Positions 18,291 to 27,155 are shown, counted from the stretch's first letter. The stretch: DNA of 64,000 nt from CAKRJP01 sp963634745 (GCA_963634745.1 CAVHCX010000003.1:74553-138552), one strand, 5' to 3'. Program-made: numbers and translations. Notes: generated from the letters alone by a model not told the origin.

Positions 18291-20315
18291 TTATTTTCTT
18301 TTCTTTAAAATCCTTGTGCTGAGAGGCGCCATAACTTCGCTTTCCCCTCCATAGAGCAGGTCATAGTCTGCCGGCACAACTACTGTCTGTGCCTTTCTGG
18401 CATAGTTCTGGATAAAGAGATATTCTGCATCCTGACTTTCTCTTACGGTCACAGCCACTCCTTCCGGAATAAACTCAAGCGGCGATTCCAGGCCTGCCTC
18501 TTTTGTCGCTCTTCCGTAGAAATCCTGGTAAAATCCCAGTTCCATATCTGCGCATACATAGTAGACGTGACCCTTTCCAAAGACCTTGTGGGTCAGCACC
18601 GGATAGTCCTGATAGAAATCTTCCCCGTAATGCATCAGCACCTCTGCATCGGAAACCTCCACCAGCTCGCAGAGATTTTTGCAAGAATATACATTGCTGA
18701 TTCCAAGATGGTTTCCGGTCTCCGGAATTCCGTGATTTTCTTCCCAGTCATACAAGGCATCGATCTCCGTGCTGCGGATTCCTGTCACGTCCATCAGGCC
18801 GTAGGGAGTCCCTCCCAGGAAGCACTTGTCTGTGCCATCCACCAGGCCGGACCAGTAGGAAAGTACCAAGGTCCCGCCATTTTCCACATAGCTGCGGAGT
18901 TTCTCTTCATATCCATCCTTAAACATATATGCCATGGGGGCTGCCAAAATCTTATAATCTGCAAGGTCGTGTTCCATTCCGATGATATCCACATTGAGCC
19001 CCTGCTCTCTTAAGGCACGGTAGTTTTTCTGCACATTCTCACGATAATGCATATCTTCATTTCTGGGTCCCTGCACATCGGCAATGGCCCAGTCATTTTC
19101 ACGGTCATAGAGGAGGGCTGCCTGAGACTTCATGTCGCTTCCGACCGTCTCTGCAATCTCTTCTAGGACCTGACCTACCTCTGTTACCTCCTTGAAAACT
19201 CGGGTATCGTCCTTGCCATAATGGTCAATGACTGCCCCGTGGAATTTTTCAGAAGCTCCCTGGCTTTGTCTAAGCTGAAAATAAAGGACACTGTCTGAGC
19301 CGTGAGCGACTGCCTGAAGGGACCCTGCCAAAAGCATCCCCGGTTTTTTCAATTTATTGATAGGCTTCCAGTTGGTAGCGGAAGGGCAGGATTCCATAAG
19401 CAGGAAGGGGGCCTTCTTAATGCTTCGCATCAAATCGTGCTGCATGGCTGCGTCGACAGCTGTAATATATTCTTCCTTCTTGTGCCATCCCGGATAGTTA
19501 TCCCAGGATACAATATCCAGCACATCCTTAAATTTCTTATAATCCAAGCCGTCAAAGTCATACATGAGATTGGCAGTGACAGGCAGATCTGACCCTCCCT
19601 GGCGGATGGCATCCACTTCATTTTTAATAAAATCAATGGTCTGATAGGTAACAAAGCGCTTCCAGTCAAGTTTTAGGGCATGAAGCTCATTTTCCCCCTT
19701 GACGGATGGGCTTTCAATCTGGTCAAAGCTATTATAAATATGGCTCCAGAATGTGGTGCACCAGCTCTTGTTAAGGTTCTCAATGGTTCCATATTTTTCC
19801 TTAAGCCATTCTCTAAACTTGGCCTGACATAAAGGACAGTGACACTCCCCGCTAAACTCATTGGAAATGTGCCATAGCATAACTGCCGGATGTTTTCCGA
19901 ATCTTTCTGCTAATCTCTTATCAATAGCATGAACCTTTTCCCGGTATACCGGGGAGGTAAAGCAGTGATTATGCCTGCCTCCGAAGAATCTTCTGGTCCT
20001 GTCCGGGTCCATACGCAGGACTTCCTCGTATTTATCTGCCATCCACTTGGGTCTTGCTCCTGAGGGAGTGGCAAGAATGGTATAGATCCCCTCTTTGTAT
20101 AGGTTGTTGATAATCTCTTCCAGCCAGTCAAAATTATATTTTCCCTCTTCCGGTTCCAGAACCGCCCAGGAAAAAATTCCTACAGATACCGTATTGATAT
20201 GTGCCTTTTTGAAATATTCAATATCTTTTTTTAGAATATCCGGCCGGTCAAGCCACTGCTCCGGATTGTAATCGCCCCCATGAAGGTAGCCCTTGTATTT
20301 CAGCAATCTCGCCAT
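18291..20315 (-). CDS. GH42 beta-galactosidase
   Basis: A 674-residue cytoplasmic beta-galactosidase of family 42. The TIM barrel begins GYLHGGDYNPEQW; the acid/base is Glu153 in LWHISNEFSGE and the nucleophile Glu308 in LLMESCPSATNW. A cysteine group CHCPLC just after the acid/base is the metal-site region seen in many GH42 members. The trimerisation domain follows (LAAPMAYMFKDGYEEKLRSYVENGGTLVLSYWSG) and a small beta domain ends the protein. Length is typical. AAGGAGG precedes the ATG. In this locus it could strip galactose from galactosylated xyloglucan side chains; lactose or galactan fragments are alternatives. Confidence 0.93.
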   Translation of the reverse strand: MARLLKYKGYLHGGDYNPEQWLDRPDILKKDIEYFKKAHINTVSVGIFSWAVLEPEEGKYNFDWLEEIINNLYKEGIYTILATPSGARPKWMADKYEEVLRMDPDRTRRFFGGRHNHCFTSPVYREKVHAIDKRLAERFGKHPAVMLWHISNEFSGECHCPLCQAKFREWLKEKYGTIENLNKSWCTTFWSHIYNSFDQIESPSVKGENELHALKLDWKRFVTYQTIDFIKNEVDAIRQGGSDLPVTANLMYDFDGLDYKKFKDVLDIVSWDNYPGWHKKEEYITAVDAAMQHDLMRSIKKAPFLLMESCPSATNWKPINKLKKPGMLLAGSLQAVAHGSDSVLYFQLRQSQGASEKFHGAVIDHYGKDDTRVFKEVTEVGQVLEEIAETVGSDMKSQAALLYDRENDWAIADVQGPRNEDMHYRENVQKNYRALREQGLNVDIIGMEHDLADYKILAAPMAYMFKDGYEEKLRSYVENGGTLVLSYWSGLVDGTDKCFLGGTPYGLMDVTGIRSTEIDALYDWEENHGIPETGNHLGISNVYSCKNLCELVEVSDAEVLMHYGEDFYQDYPVLTHKVFGKGHVYYVCADMELGFYQDFYGRATKEAGLESPLEFIPEGVAVTVRESQDAEYLFIQNYARKAQTVVVPADYDLLYGGESEVMAPLSTRILKKRK

Positions 20316-20380
20316 TTTTTTCCTCCTTTAAGCCCTTTCTTTCAAAGGTCCTTTCCAACACAATTTTATACTTATGGATT

Positions 20381-20414
20381 CATTATAGTACCTTTTTTTC
20401 TTCTGTGGTATAAT
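20381..20414. promoter_or_regulatory. Divergent -10 boxes between GH42 and the AraC gene
   Basis: TATAAT occurs on the plus strand at 20409-20414 (towards the AraC gene) and on the minus strand at 20382-20387 (towards GH42). The -35 regions are weak and overlap, which would let one regulator affect both genes. Confidence 0.45.
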
Positions 20415-20457
20415 AAGTCATTCCAAAAAATATAAGATTTCGAAACAAGGAGGCCCT

Positions 20458-21270
20458 ATGCCAATTTACTTTAGAAATACGCCTGTAAACCTGCCCTTTA
20501 TGTTTGATTCCGTAGGAAATCACTGGCATCAGGAGAGCATAAAACGTCCAAAAGGCCATCCTCTTTTTCATTATCTCCAGACCCAAGAGGGCCGCGGGCA
20601 AATTGAAATTCGCGGGAAAAATTATATTCTTGAGGAGGAGGAAGGGATCCTGATTGCCCCATCCATCCCCCACTCTTATACAAAAGAATCTAAGGAATGG
20701 CAGACGGTTTTTGCTACCTTTACCGGAACCTTATCTTCCGGGATCTCCTCCATCCTGCAAAATCAATCCGTGCTTTTTGTAAACAAGGACCAAGGCCGTC
20801 TCATTGAACCTCTTATCTCAAGAGCTGTTTTGGAATTTCAAAAGCCCCTTCCCGACTTAAAGGTCCTCTCTTCCCTCTGCTATGAGCTTCTTCTTGCATT
20901 TAGCTTGGACACTTCCTCCAAAAATATGGCTGCCGATCCTTTGTATCAGCGATACGTGGCTCCTATTGTAGCAGAAATCGAAAGCAAGTATGCCCAGGAA
21001 CTGACCGTACAGGACTTAAGCCGTCAGGTGTTTGTCACCCCCCAATATCTCTCCCGCCTCTTTCGCAAATTCCTGGGAGTCTCTGTTTATGAATATCTTA
21101 CAGGATACCGAATCAACAAGGCCAAGGAATTACTATTAACCTGCCCCCATATGAAGATCCAGGAGATTGCTCTCGCTACCGGTTTTGCAGACACCAGCCA
21201 CTTTATTTCCATCTTCCGAAAATATACCGGGACTACGCCACTGGACTTTCGCAGGGTTTACCATATGTAA
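20458..21270 (+). CDS. AraC family transcriptional regulator
   Basis: A 270-residue AraC-type regulator. An N-terminal cupin-like ligand domain (residues about 20-100, with NHWHQE and GHPLFHYLQTQEGRGQIEI) precedes two helix-turn-helix units at about 170-268 (VQDLSRQVFVTPQYLSRLFRKFLG and IQEIALATGFADTSHFISIFRKYTG). AAGGAGG precedes the ATG. It is divergent from the GH42 beta-galactosidase gene with 142 bases between, the usual layout for a local activator of that gene. The effector is unknown; a galactoside or a released sugar is a reasonable guess. Confidence 0.92.
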   Translation: MPIYFRNTPVNLPFMFDSVGNHWHQESIKRPKGHPLFHYLQTQEGRGQIEIRGKNYILEEEEGILIAPSIPHSYTKESKEWQTVFATFTGTLSSGISSILQNQSVLFVNKDQGRLIEPLISRAVLEFQKPLPDLKVLSSLCYELLLAFSLDTSSKNMAADPLYQRYVAPIVAEIESKYAQELTVQDLSRQVFVTPQYLSRLFRKFLGVSVYEYLTGYRINKAKELLLTCPHMKIQEIALATGFADTSHFISIFRKYTGTTPLDFRRVYHM

Positions 21271-21277
21271 ATAAGCC

Positions 21278-23242
21278 CTATAAGGTCGCCTCCACCACCA
21301 GCACATCCTTGCCTTCGAATGCAAAGCCCATCTTATAAATCCTTTCCTTTGGGATTCCTGCCGCCAAAAGGTCTGTCTCATAGCCTTTGTCTTCAATCTG
21401 CTTCAAGGCATTGGCTGCTGTTTCCTCCAGCTTCTTCTCCCGCTTCTCGTCCAAGACCTTAAATTCCATCAAAAAGGCGTCTTCATCTTCTTTTTTCGGA
21501 TACATGGCAATATCATAGCGGCCACGGCCACTTTCCCGATTAGAAATAATCCGATAGCGATCCTTTAAGGATATAATAAGCCCAAGCACCAGTCCGTGAT
21601 AGAAATTTTCCGGTGCGCGCTCCGACGGGCGCTTCCCTACATCAAAATAACTCATAGAAGTATAGGAAATATCCAAAAGGATCTCATTTAGGTCCTCGAT
21701 TTTATGCTCCAGGAGGGCCTTAGCAAATCTTGGATAGACGGAAAATCCATTCTCAAACATAGACAAAATCTCATATGCAAACATTCCCATAACCTCCTCA
21801 TTGGTGACAGAGACATCACACTCTATCAGCCCTCCCCTTCTCACCACATTCTCCGCCTTAATATATCCCACCGCCAAAAGCAAGGACCAGAGGCTATTCT
21901 CATCCCCATCCAGATATTGGAAGGTAAGGTCTTCGTTTATGATCTTGTGGACCGCTTTTCCGGTCATCAGCTGCTCGATCTCATACTTACTGCTAACGGG
22001 ATGTCTCCGAATAATCTCCCCAATGAGCTTGTTACTGCTGGTATTGGCCCAATAAGAAATCAACAAGCCCTGCCGCATATAATTGGTAATCGACCATGGA
22101 TTATAAATATCCTTTTGATTTCCAAATATAAAACCGTCATACATGGCCTTCACCTCAGCCAGTTTGTCAATATTCTGGCATTTCAAGGCATCCTTCACTT
22201 CCGCTTCCGTAAATCCGCAGCAATCGGTATAAAAATTGCTGGTCACAGAGGATATCTCAATATTATTGAGATCCGAGAACAAAGAATTTTTTGAAATCTT
22301 GGTTACTCCGGTAATAATCGCCCTGCTGTAATAGGCATTCTCTTTAAAACTATTGTGGAATAACTGCCTGCAGGTTTCTATCATCTCATCCCAATATCCT
22401 AGGCTATAAGCCTCCAAAAGAGGGGTATCGTACTCATCCAGAAGAATGATTGGCTTTATATGGTGATGCTTATATAAAAGCTCACACAAGATCTGAATAG
22501 AGGACTCCATATCTTCTGTAGACCTCCTATTAAGAAGGTCCACTCTTCTCCTATATTCTTTCTTTTCATCCTCTGTCAGCCTACTGCTTTCCTGCAGATA
22601 CCCATGTTTCTTATACATATTGCATAAGTTTAAGAGCCCACCATTCATAGCCTGCTTATAATTACTTCCCTTGCAGCCTCCAAAGCTGGCAGAAATCACC
22701 GGCACGGTCCCGTAAACGGCTCTGCTTCTTTCATCCCGCCATACCGCTAATTTTTCAAAATATTCCGGGTGGTCTGAAAATCTCGGATCAAAGAAATTCT
22801 CTACCGTACTCAAAAGAGTCGTCTTTCCAAATCGCCTAGGTCTCGTAATTAATGTCACCTGGGCATCGTGTAACAGCCACTCTGTAATAAAATGGGTCTT
22901 ATCTACATAAAACTGTTTTCCACAGGCAAAATCCTGAAAATCCTGGTAGCCCAGTCCCACATGGGCATCCAAATAGGGATTTCTCTTTAAAATATCTTTT
23001 AGCCCCTTCATATAGGAAATCAAATGCTTCTTCTCATCCTGCAGTTTCGCCCGCTCCTCAAAGTCAAGCCGGACCTGGTCCCGCTCCGCTAGTTTCACAT
23101 AGCAGCTGACAGATTTCCCTTCCACTGTTTTTTGAATATAGGGTTGCTTCTTCCCATTAATCTTTTTATAGGTCAAGGATCCCTTAGGAAGTTCTGCCAG
23201 GCGATCATCAATTTCTTTTATTCTGGATTTTGGATCTTTCAT
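21278..23242 (-). CDS. AAA-ATPase-like / PD-(D/E)XK nuclease-like protein
   Basis: A 654-residue protein of the AAA-ATPase-like plus PDDEXK_9-like architecture, common in Clostridia and Bacteroidetes but without a proven function. Residues 1-95 form an unusual N-terminal extension (LPKGSLTYKKINGKKQPY, then a charged coiled-coil-like helix). The ATPase part has Walker A RPRRFGKTTLL (Lys140) and Walker B IILLDEYDTP (Asp269, Glu270). The C-terminal nuclease-like domain has GRYDIAM (Asp577) and FLMEFKVL (Glu593, Lys595), so the core catalytic residues are present. GGGAGGG precedes the ATG at 23242. It has its own strong promoter and shares no operon with the sugar genes. A defence or mobile-element-linked role is speculation. 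Confidence 0.85.
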   Translation of the reverse strand: MKDPKSRIKEIDDRLAELPKGSLTYKKINGKKQPYIQKTVEGKSVSCYVKLAERDQVRLDFEERAKLQDEKKHLISYMKGLKDILKRNPYLDAHVGLGYQDFQDFACGKQFYVDKTHFITEWLLHDAQVTLITRPRRFGKTTLLSTVENFFDPRFSDHPEYFEKLAVWRDERSRAVYGTVPVISASFGGCKGSNYKQAMNGGLLNLCNMYKKHGYLQESSRLTEDEKKEYRRRVDLLNRRSTEDMESSIQILCELLYKHHHIKPIILLDEYDTPLLEAYSLGYWDEMIETCRQLFHNSFKENAYYSRAIITGVTKISKNSLFSDLNNIEISSVTSNFYTDCCGFTEAEVKDALKCQNIDKLAEVKAMYDGFIFGNQKDIYNPWSITNYMRQGLLISYWANTSSNKLIGEIIRRHPVSSKYEIEQLMTGKAVHKIINEDLTFQYLDGDENSLWSLLLAVGYIKAENVVRRGGLIECDVSVTNEEVMGMFAYEILSMFENGFSVYPRFAKALLEHKIEDLNEILLDISYTSMSYFDVGKRPSERAPENFYHGLVLGLIISLKDRYRIISNRESGRGRYDIAMYPKKEDEDAFLMEFKVLDEKREKKLEETAANALKQIEDKGYETDLLAAGIPKERIYKMGFAFEGKDVLVVEATL

Positions 23243-23270
23243 ATGCTCCCTCCCTTTTGCGAAAGAAAAA

Positions 23271-23315
23271 ATGGTTATGTATGGTTATTTTTATAATATA
23301 ACCATACATAACCAT
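23271..23315. promoter_or_regulatory. Perfect 18-bp inverted repeat operator-like site
   Basis: The arms 23271-23288 and 23298-23315 are perfectly complementary over 18 bases around nine bases. Each arm contains two copies of ATGGTTAT in tandem, giving four half-sites. The repeat fills the promoter spacer on one side and the transcription start region on the other, so a bound repressor would block the ATPase/nuclease gene. As RNA it could also fold, but it lacks a T-run. Confidence 0.8.
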
Positions 23316-23321
23316 TGTCAA
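23293..23321 (-). promoter_or_regulatory. Sigma-A promoter of the ATPase/nuclease gene
   Basis: Minus-strand TTGACA (23316-23321) and TATTAT (23293-23298) have a 17-base spacer made entirely of one arm of the inverted repeat. It is a near-consensus promoter. Confidence 0.85.
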
Positions 23322-23346
23322 TTTTAAAATCACTCGAGTTTTACTG

Positions 23347-23659
23347 TTATCTGTTTTGCACCTTCTCGATATAAGCATAGATCATATCTGCCGCATCTTC
23401 TAAGTCAATCTTACCGGCATTGATCATTAAGTCATAGTTTAAGGAATCTCCCCAGCTTCTTCCGGTATAGTAATTATAATAACGCTGTCTGGCCTGGTCT
23501 TCCTGGTCCATTTCCTTTAAGGAAATTCCTTCATAGGCAATTTTACTTCTGGCCTGGCGGAAGGCATCGTCTGCGTAGATAAAAATGTGATAGCAATTTT
23601 CCACATCCGAAAGCGCTTCCGTACTGTCTGCTTATGGTAACAAGGGTATGGTCCTTCAT
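23347..23659 (-). pseudogene. Cytidylate-kinase-like protein with internal deletion
   Basis: The start MKDHTLVTISRQYGS (ATG at 23659, AAAGGAG upstream) is the usual N-terminus of cytidylate-kinase-like family proteins, where a P-loop follows. It stops making sense after about 15 codons. A different frame then encodes the family's C-terminal part (LSDVENCYHIFIYADDAFRQAR ... DLEDAADMIYAYIEK). The middle, including the P-loop, is missing and the 313-base remnant is out of frame, so an internal deletion of roughly 300 bases is inferred from the usual length near 200 residues. The ATG follows the symporter stop with one base between, so it was once coupled to that gene. Confidence 0.72.
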
Positions 23660-23660
23660 C

Positions 23661-25052
23661 TTACATCTCTCCTTTCGCTTCGCGCTCGATCAAATCCTTC
23701 ATAATCTGCGGATATTGCTCATCCAAATGATAGAAAATTAATACTAAGAGAACGCCTCCGGCTACGATCAAAGGTCCTACCTTGTAAATGTTAATGATCA
23801 TATGCAGGGCGCTGTCCGGCTGTGTTACGCTTCCGGAAGAGGTACTGATGTATCCTCCTAAAGACAAGAGGCCTGTCATCACTGCAGATGCAATACCTGC
23901 ACCGACCTTTGTTCCGATCGAACCTCCGGCAAAGATCAGACTTTCCTGGCGCACATGGGTCTTCCACTGTCCATATTCTACTACGTCACCAATCATACCG
24001 AAGACAACTGCATTTAAAGGAGCAAGTCCGATGGCTCTTGCTACACAGCTCATAACCATCCAAGGAATGCTATATGGATTTAAGAAAAACAGAAGCTGTC
24101 CAACCAGGGCAACGATACTTCCTGCCAGGGCAATATTTCTCTTTCCAAACTTCTTGATAAGCGGTACGCAAAGGAAAATAAATAATACAAGAAGCAAAAT
24201 TTCTGTCAGATACAGGGCACTGTAAAGCCAGGTATCGTTCTTAAAAATATACTTGCAATAGTAAGGAAGGATGGTTCCTGATACACTGAAGGATACGCTC
24301 TGGAACATCCAAAGGAACAAGACTGCCCAGAAATAACGATTGGTTACTAATAATTTTAAGCCCTTCTTAATCGGGGTTTTCTCTGCCTTTTCCTGGCCTG
24401 CGATCACAACGGTCTCTTTACAGTTAAAGAAGCAAAGCAAAAGTAAAATCAAGGCGATAATGGCCCATACAGACATGGTTTTTACCCATGCAGCCTGATC
24501 ATTTCCAAATATTTTAACTAAAGGTGTGGTACAGGTAACGGCAATGATCTTTCCAAGAGGAGATAAGCCCATTCGAACTACACTTAGCATATCTCGCTCG
24601 GAAGAAATACGAGTCATCATTGCCGACAAGCTTCCGTAAGGAAGGTTGATTGCTGTATAACATACGGTGGTACAGAAGTTATAGGTTACAAAAATATAAA
24701 TGATCTGCACCATTCCCATGGTATGGGGGACTGTAAATAACAAAATTGCCGATAAGGCATAGGGAACACTCATCCACAAGATCCAGGGTCTTGATTTTCC
24801 CCACTTAGATTCGGTTTTCTCAACAATAATTCCCATGATCATGTCTGAGAATCCATCAAAGAATCTGGAAATCAACATGATCAGACCAACACTGGCCGCT
24901 GCCACTCCTACATAATCGGTATAGAACAAGGTCAAAAGCGTTCCTACCATACCAAATACTACATTACATGCCACGTCTCCACCGGCGTATGATAATCGAA
25001 CCGGCCAGGATAGTTTCCCGTTTTCCATACTGTTTACCTTTTTTTCTTCCAC
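23661..25052 (-). CDS. GPH/MFS family sugar or inositol cation symporter
   Basis: A 463-residue, 12-helix permease of the glycoside-pentoside-hexuronide:cation symporter type. Typical segments are RLSYAGGDVACNVVFGMVGTLLTLFYTDYVGV near the N-terminus, RFFDGFSDMIMGIIVEKTESKWGKSRPWIL, and GDVVEYGQWKTHVRQESLIFAGGS in the second half. The GTG start at 25052 has AAAGGAGA about eight bases upstream. It lies downstream of iolE and iolG on the same strand, so myo-inositol or an inositol derivative is the most likely substrate (inference); a glycoside cannot be excluded. A hairpin separates it from iolG. Confidence 0.85.
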   Translation of the reverse strand: MEEKKVNSMENGKLSWPVRLSYAGGDVACNVVFGMVGTLLTLFYTDYVGVAAASVGLIMLISRFFDGFSDMIMGIIVEKTESKWGKSRPWILWMSVPYALSAILLFTVPHTMGMVQIIYIFVTYNFCTTVCYTAINLPYGSLSAMMTRISSERDMLSVVRMGLSPLGKIIAVTCTTPLVKIFGNDQAAWVKTMSVWAIIALILLLLCFFNCKETVVIAGQEKAEKTPIKKGLKLLVTNRYFWAVLFLWMFQSVSFSVSGTILPYYCKYIFKNDTWLYSALYLTEILLLVLFIFLCVPLIKKFGKRNIALAGSIVALVGQLLFFLNPYSIPWMVMSCVARAIGLAPLNAVVFGMIGDVVEYGQWKTHVRQESLIFAGGSIGTKVGAGIASAVMTGLLSLGGYISTSSGSVTQPDSALHMIINIYKVGPLIVAGGVLLVLIFYHLDEQYPQIMKDLIEREAKGEM

Positions 25053-25092
25053 GTTTCATCTCTCCTTTTCAACTGCCTTCTCTCCCTATATG

Positions 25093-25131
25093 GGAAAAGA
25101 TCTGTAAATTTATGCTTCACAGATCTTTTCC
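25093..25131 (-). terminator. Hairpin between iolG and the symporter gene
   Basis: Arms GGAAAAGATCTGT and ACAGATCTTTTCC pair perfectly over 13 bases. The T-rich part lies within the stem, so termination may be partial, lowering symporter expression relative to iolG. Confidence 0.6.
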
Positions 25132-25174
25132 ATTTATGCCTCTACTATATGAACTTCCATCCTATGAATGCTTT

Positions 25175-26188
25175 TTAAACTGTGATCTCAGAAATTTTAA
25201 CCGGACGATGCTCCTCTAAGGATTTCTTAGCCGCAAGTCCCATAAGTACCGGCTGCAAGCCGTCCATAACACCCAGTGGTGTGTCTGTATCATTTTCAAT
25301 GGCTTCAATAAAGCACTTAATCTCTTTTGCATAAGCTGCCATGTAGCGCTCTAAGAAAAAGTACAGAGGCTTCTCACCGGTTACTCCCTCCGCGTTGCTG
25401 ACAATCGCAGAAGATGTAGAATCATTAGATACTGCCACCATTCCCTTGGAACCGAATACCTCTGCTCTCTGGTCATATCCATAGACAGCCTTTCTAGAGT
25501 TATCGATCACTGCAATGGCACCATTTTCCATCTTAAGAGTGATAACTGCTGTATCTACATCTCCGGCTTCTCCGATGGCCGGGTCTACCAAAACGGCTGC
25601 CTCTACATATACTTCTGTGGCATCGCAGCCTGCAAGGAAACGTACCATATCAAAATCATGGATGGTCATATCCAGGAAGATTCCTCCGGACACCTTTACA
25701 TAGTCTGCGCACGGTGGCTCAGGATCTCTGGAAGTAATCTTAATGATATGAGGATCTCCAACCTTTCCGTCTACAACTGCCTGTCTAACAGCCTCAAAGT
25801 TGTGGTCAAATCTTCTGTTAAATCCAACCTGATATTTTACCTTGCTGTCCTTTAAGACCTCAATAACATCCTTAATCTTGTCAACATCATGATCAATCGG
25901 CTTCTCACAAAATACATGTTTTCCGGCCTTAATAGCCTCTACGGAAATTGGTGAGTGGGTGTCTGTGGAAGAGCAGATTAAGACTGCATCGATCTCAGGA
26001 TCTGCCAAGATTTCCTTATAATCCTTGGTAACTGCCTCTACGCCCATATCCTTGGCCCACTTTTCAGTCGTCTCATTCATAAATGGGTCTGCCAAAAGTT
26101 TTACTTTTGCGTCTTTTACCTGGGTGCAAATACTCTCTACATGTACTTTTCCGATTCTTCCTGCTCCGATAATTCCTACGTTTACCAT
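25175..26188 (-). CDS. iolG: myo-Inositol 2-dehydrogenase
   Basis: A 337-residue NAD-dependent dehydrogenase of the Gfo/Idh/MocA family, which oxidises myo-inositol to scyllo-inosose, the first step of inositol breakdown. The N-terminal Rossmann fold begins VGIIGAGRIGKVH; the catalytic Lys is in HVFCEKPID; the C-terminal alpha/beta domain has GGIFLDMTIHDFDMVRFL, with the proton-relay Asp/His of this family. Length is right for IolG. AAGGAG precedes the ATG. It follows iolE in the same direction, with 67 bases between. Confidence 0.93.
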   Translation of the reverse strand: MVNVGIIGAGRIGKVHVESICTQVKDAKVKLLADPFMNETTEKWAKDMGVEAVTKDYKEILADPEIDAVLICSSTDTHSPISVEAIKAGKHVFCEKPIDHDVDKIKDVIEVLKDSKVKYQVGFNRRFDHNFEAVRQAVVDGKVGDPHIIKITSRDPEPPCADYVKVSGGIFLDMTIHDFDMVRFLAGCDATEVYVEAAVLVDPAIGEAGDVDTAVITLKMENGAIAVIDNSRKAVYGYDQRAEVFGSKGMVAVSNDSTSSAIVSNAEGVTGEKPLYFFLERYMAAYAKEIKCFIEAIENDTDTPLGVMDGLQPVLMGLAAKKSLEEHRPVKISEITV

Positions 26189-26255
26189 TGTTTTTTCTCC
26201 TTTTTATATTCTCGTTTTTCTTTACATCTTACATACGAAAGTGAATCTTCGTATC

Positions 26256-27155
26256 TTATAATCCTGTCTTTTCTGCAATAAATTTTCTTGCCTTCAGTGC
26301 ATACTCAAAAGGGTTTGCCTTGGCCGGATCCTGCTCTGCCTCTACAACCATGTATCCTTCATAGCCTGATTCTTCAAGGACTTTAAAAATGGGATCAAAG
26401 TCGATAGAGCCGTCTCCCGGTACCGTGAAAGTTCCCATACGAACCCCGTCTAAGAAGCTTAAGTCTTCCTTCTTTACTTTTTCTACAACATCTTTGCGAA
26501 TATCTTTTAAATGCACATGCTTGATTCTGTCTGCATACTTTTTCACCATCTCCAGAGGATCTTCCCCACAGTAGGCGAAATGACCGGTATCAAATAAGAG
26601 GCTTACATACTCAGGATCTGTATTTGCCATCATCCGCTCTACTTCATCTGCATTCTGTACCACAGTTCCCATGTGGTGATGGAAGGTAAGAGCAATTCCA
26701 TACTCCTCTTTTGCGATCTTTCCAAGCTTGTTCATTCCTGAGCAGAAGGTATCCCACTCCTCATCATTCATTACATACTTGTGTCCGAAAATCGGAGTAT
26801 CAAGCATTCCCTGAACGCTGTAGCTTTGCTCGGAAGCACCGATGATCTTCGCTCCCATCTCCTTTAGATAAGTAAGCTGGGCCCGGAATTCTTTTTCTAC
26901 CTCCTCAAATGGCTTTGTGATAAGAAAGGCAGAAAACCACTGGTTGCAGATCTCTACCCCTCTAAGATCCAGGGCCTGCTTTAACTGGGCTGTATCCTTG
27001 GGATACTTATTTCCTACCTCTGATCCTGTAAATCCTGCCAGGGCCATCTCACTGACGCATTGCTCAAAAGTATTTTCACTTCCAAGGTCCGGCATGTCAT
27101 CGTTGGTCCATGCGATTGGTGCGATTCCAAGTTTTACTTTTTCTTTGTTGAACAT
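26256..27155 (-). CDS. iolE: myo-Inosose-2 dehydratase
   Basis: A 299-residue TIM-barrel protein of the xylose-isomerase-like superfamily that dehydrates scyllo-inosose to the trihydroxycyclohexanedione used by IolD. The start KVKLGIAPIAWTNDDMPDLG is typical of IolE, as are LTFHHHMGTVVQ, LLFDTGHFAYCGEDP and HVHLKDIRKDV, which carry metal ligands. An AAGGAAG site precedes the ATG. It heads a group with iolG and the symporter, separate from the iolC-iolA run about 6 kb upstream. Confidence 0.93.
   Translation of the reverse strand: MFNKEKVKLGIAPIAWTNDDMPDLGSENTFEQCVSEMALAGFTGSEVGNKYPKDTAQLKQALDLRGVEICNQWFSAFLITKPFEEVEKEFRAQLTYLKEMGAKIIGASEQSYSVQGMLDTPIFGHKYVMNDEEWDTFCSGMNKLGKIAKEEYGIALTFHHHMGTVVQNADEVERMMANTDPEYVSLLFDTGHFAYCGEDPLEMVKKYADRIKHVHLKDIRKDVVEKVKKEDLSFLDGVRMGTFTVPGDGSIDFDPIFKVLEESGYEGYMVVEAEQDPAKANPFEYALKARKFIAEKTGL

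Noticed and set aside
21704..22294. Plus-strand open frame of 196 codons opposite the ATPase/nuclease gene
   Set aside because: It is antisense to a gene with clear Walker and nuclease motifs and has no start signals of its own.
23271..23315. Inverted repeat as a transposon or insertion-sequence end
   Set aside because: There is no transposase or target duplication nearby and the arms coincide with the promoter elements, which fits an operator better.
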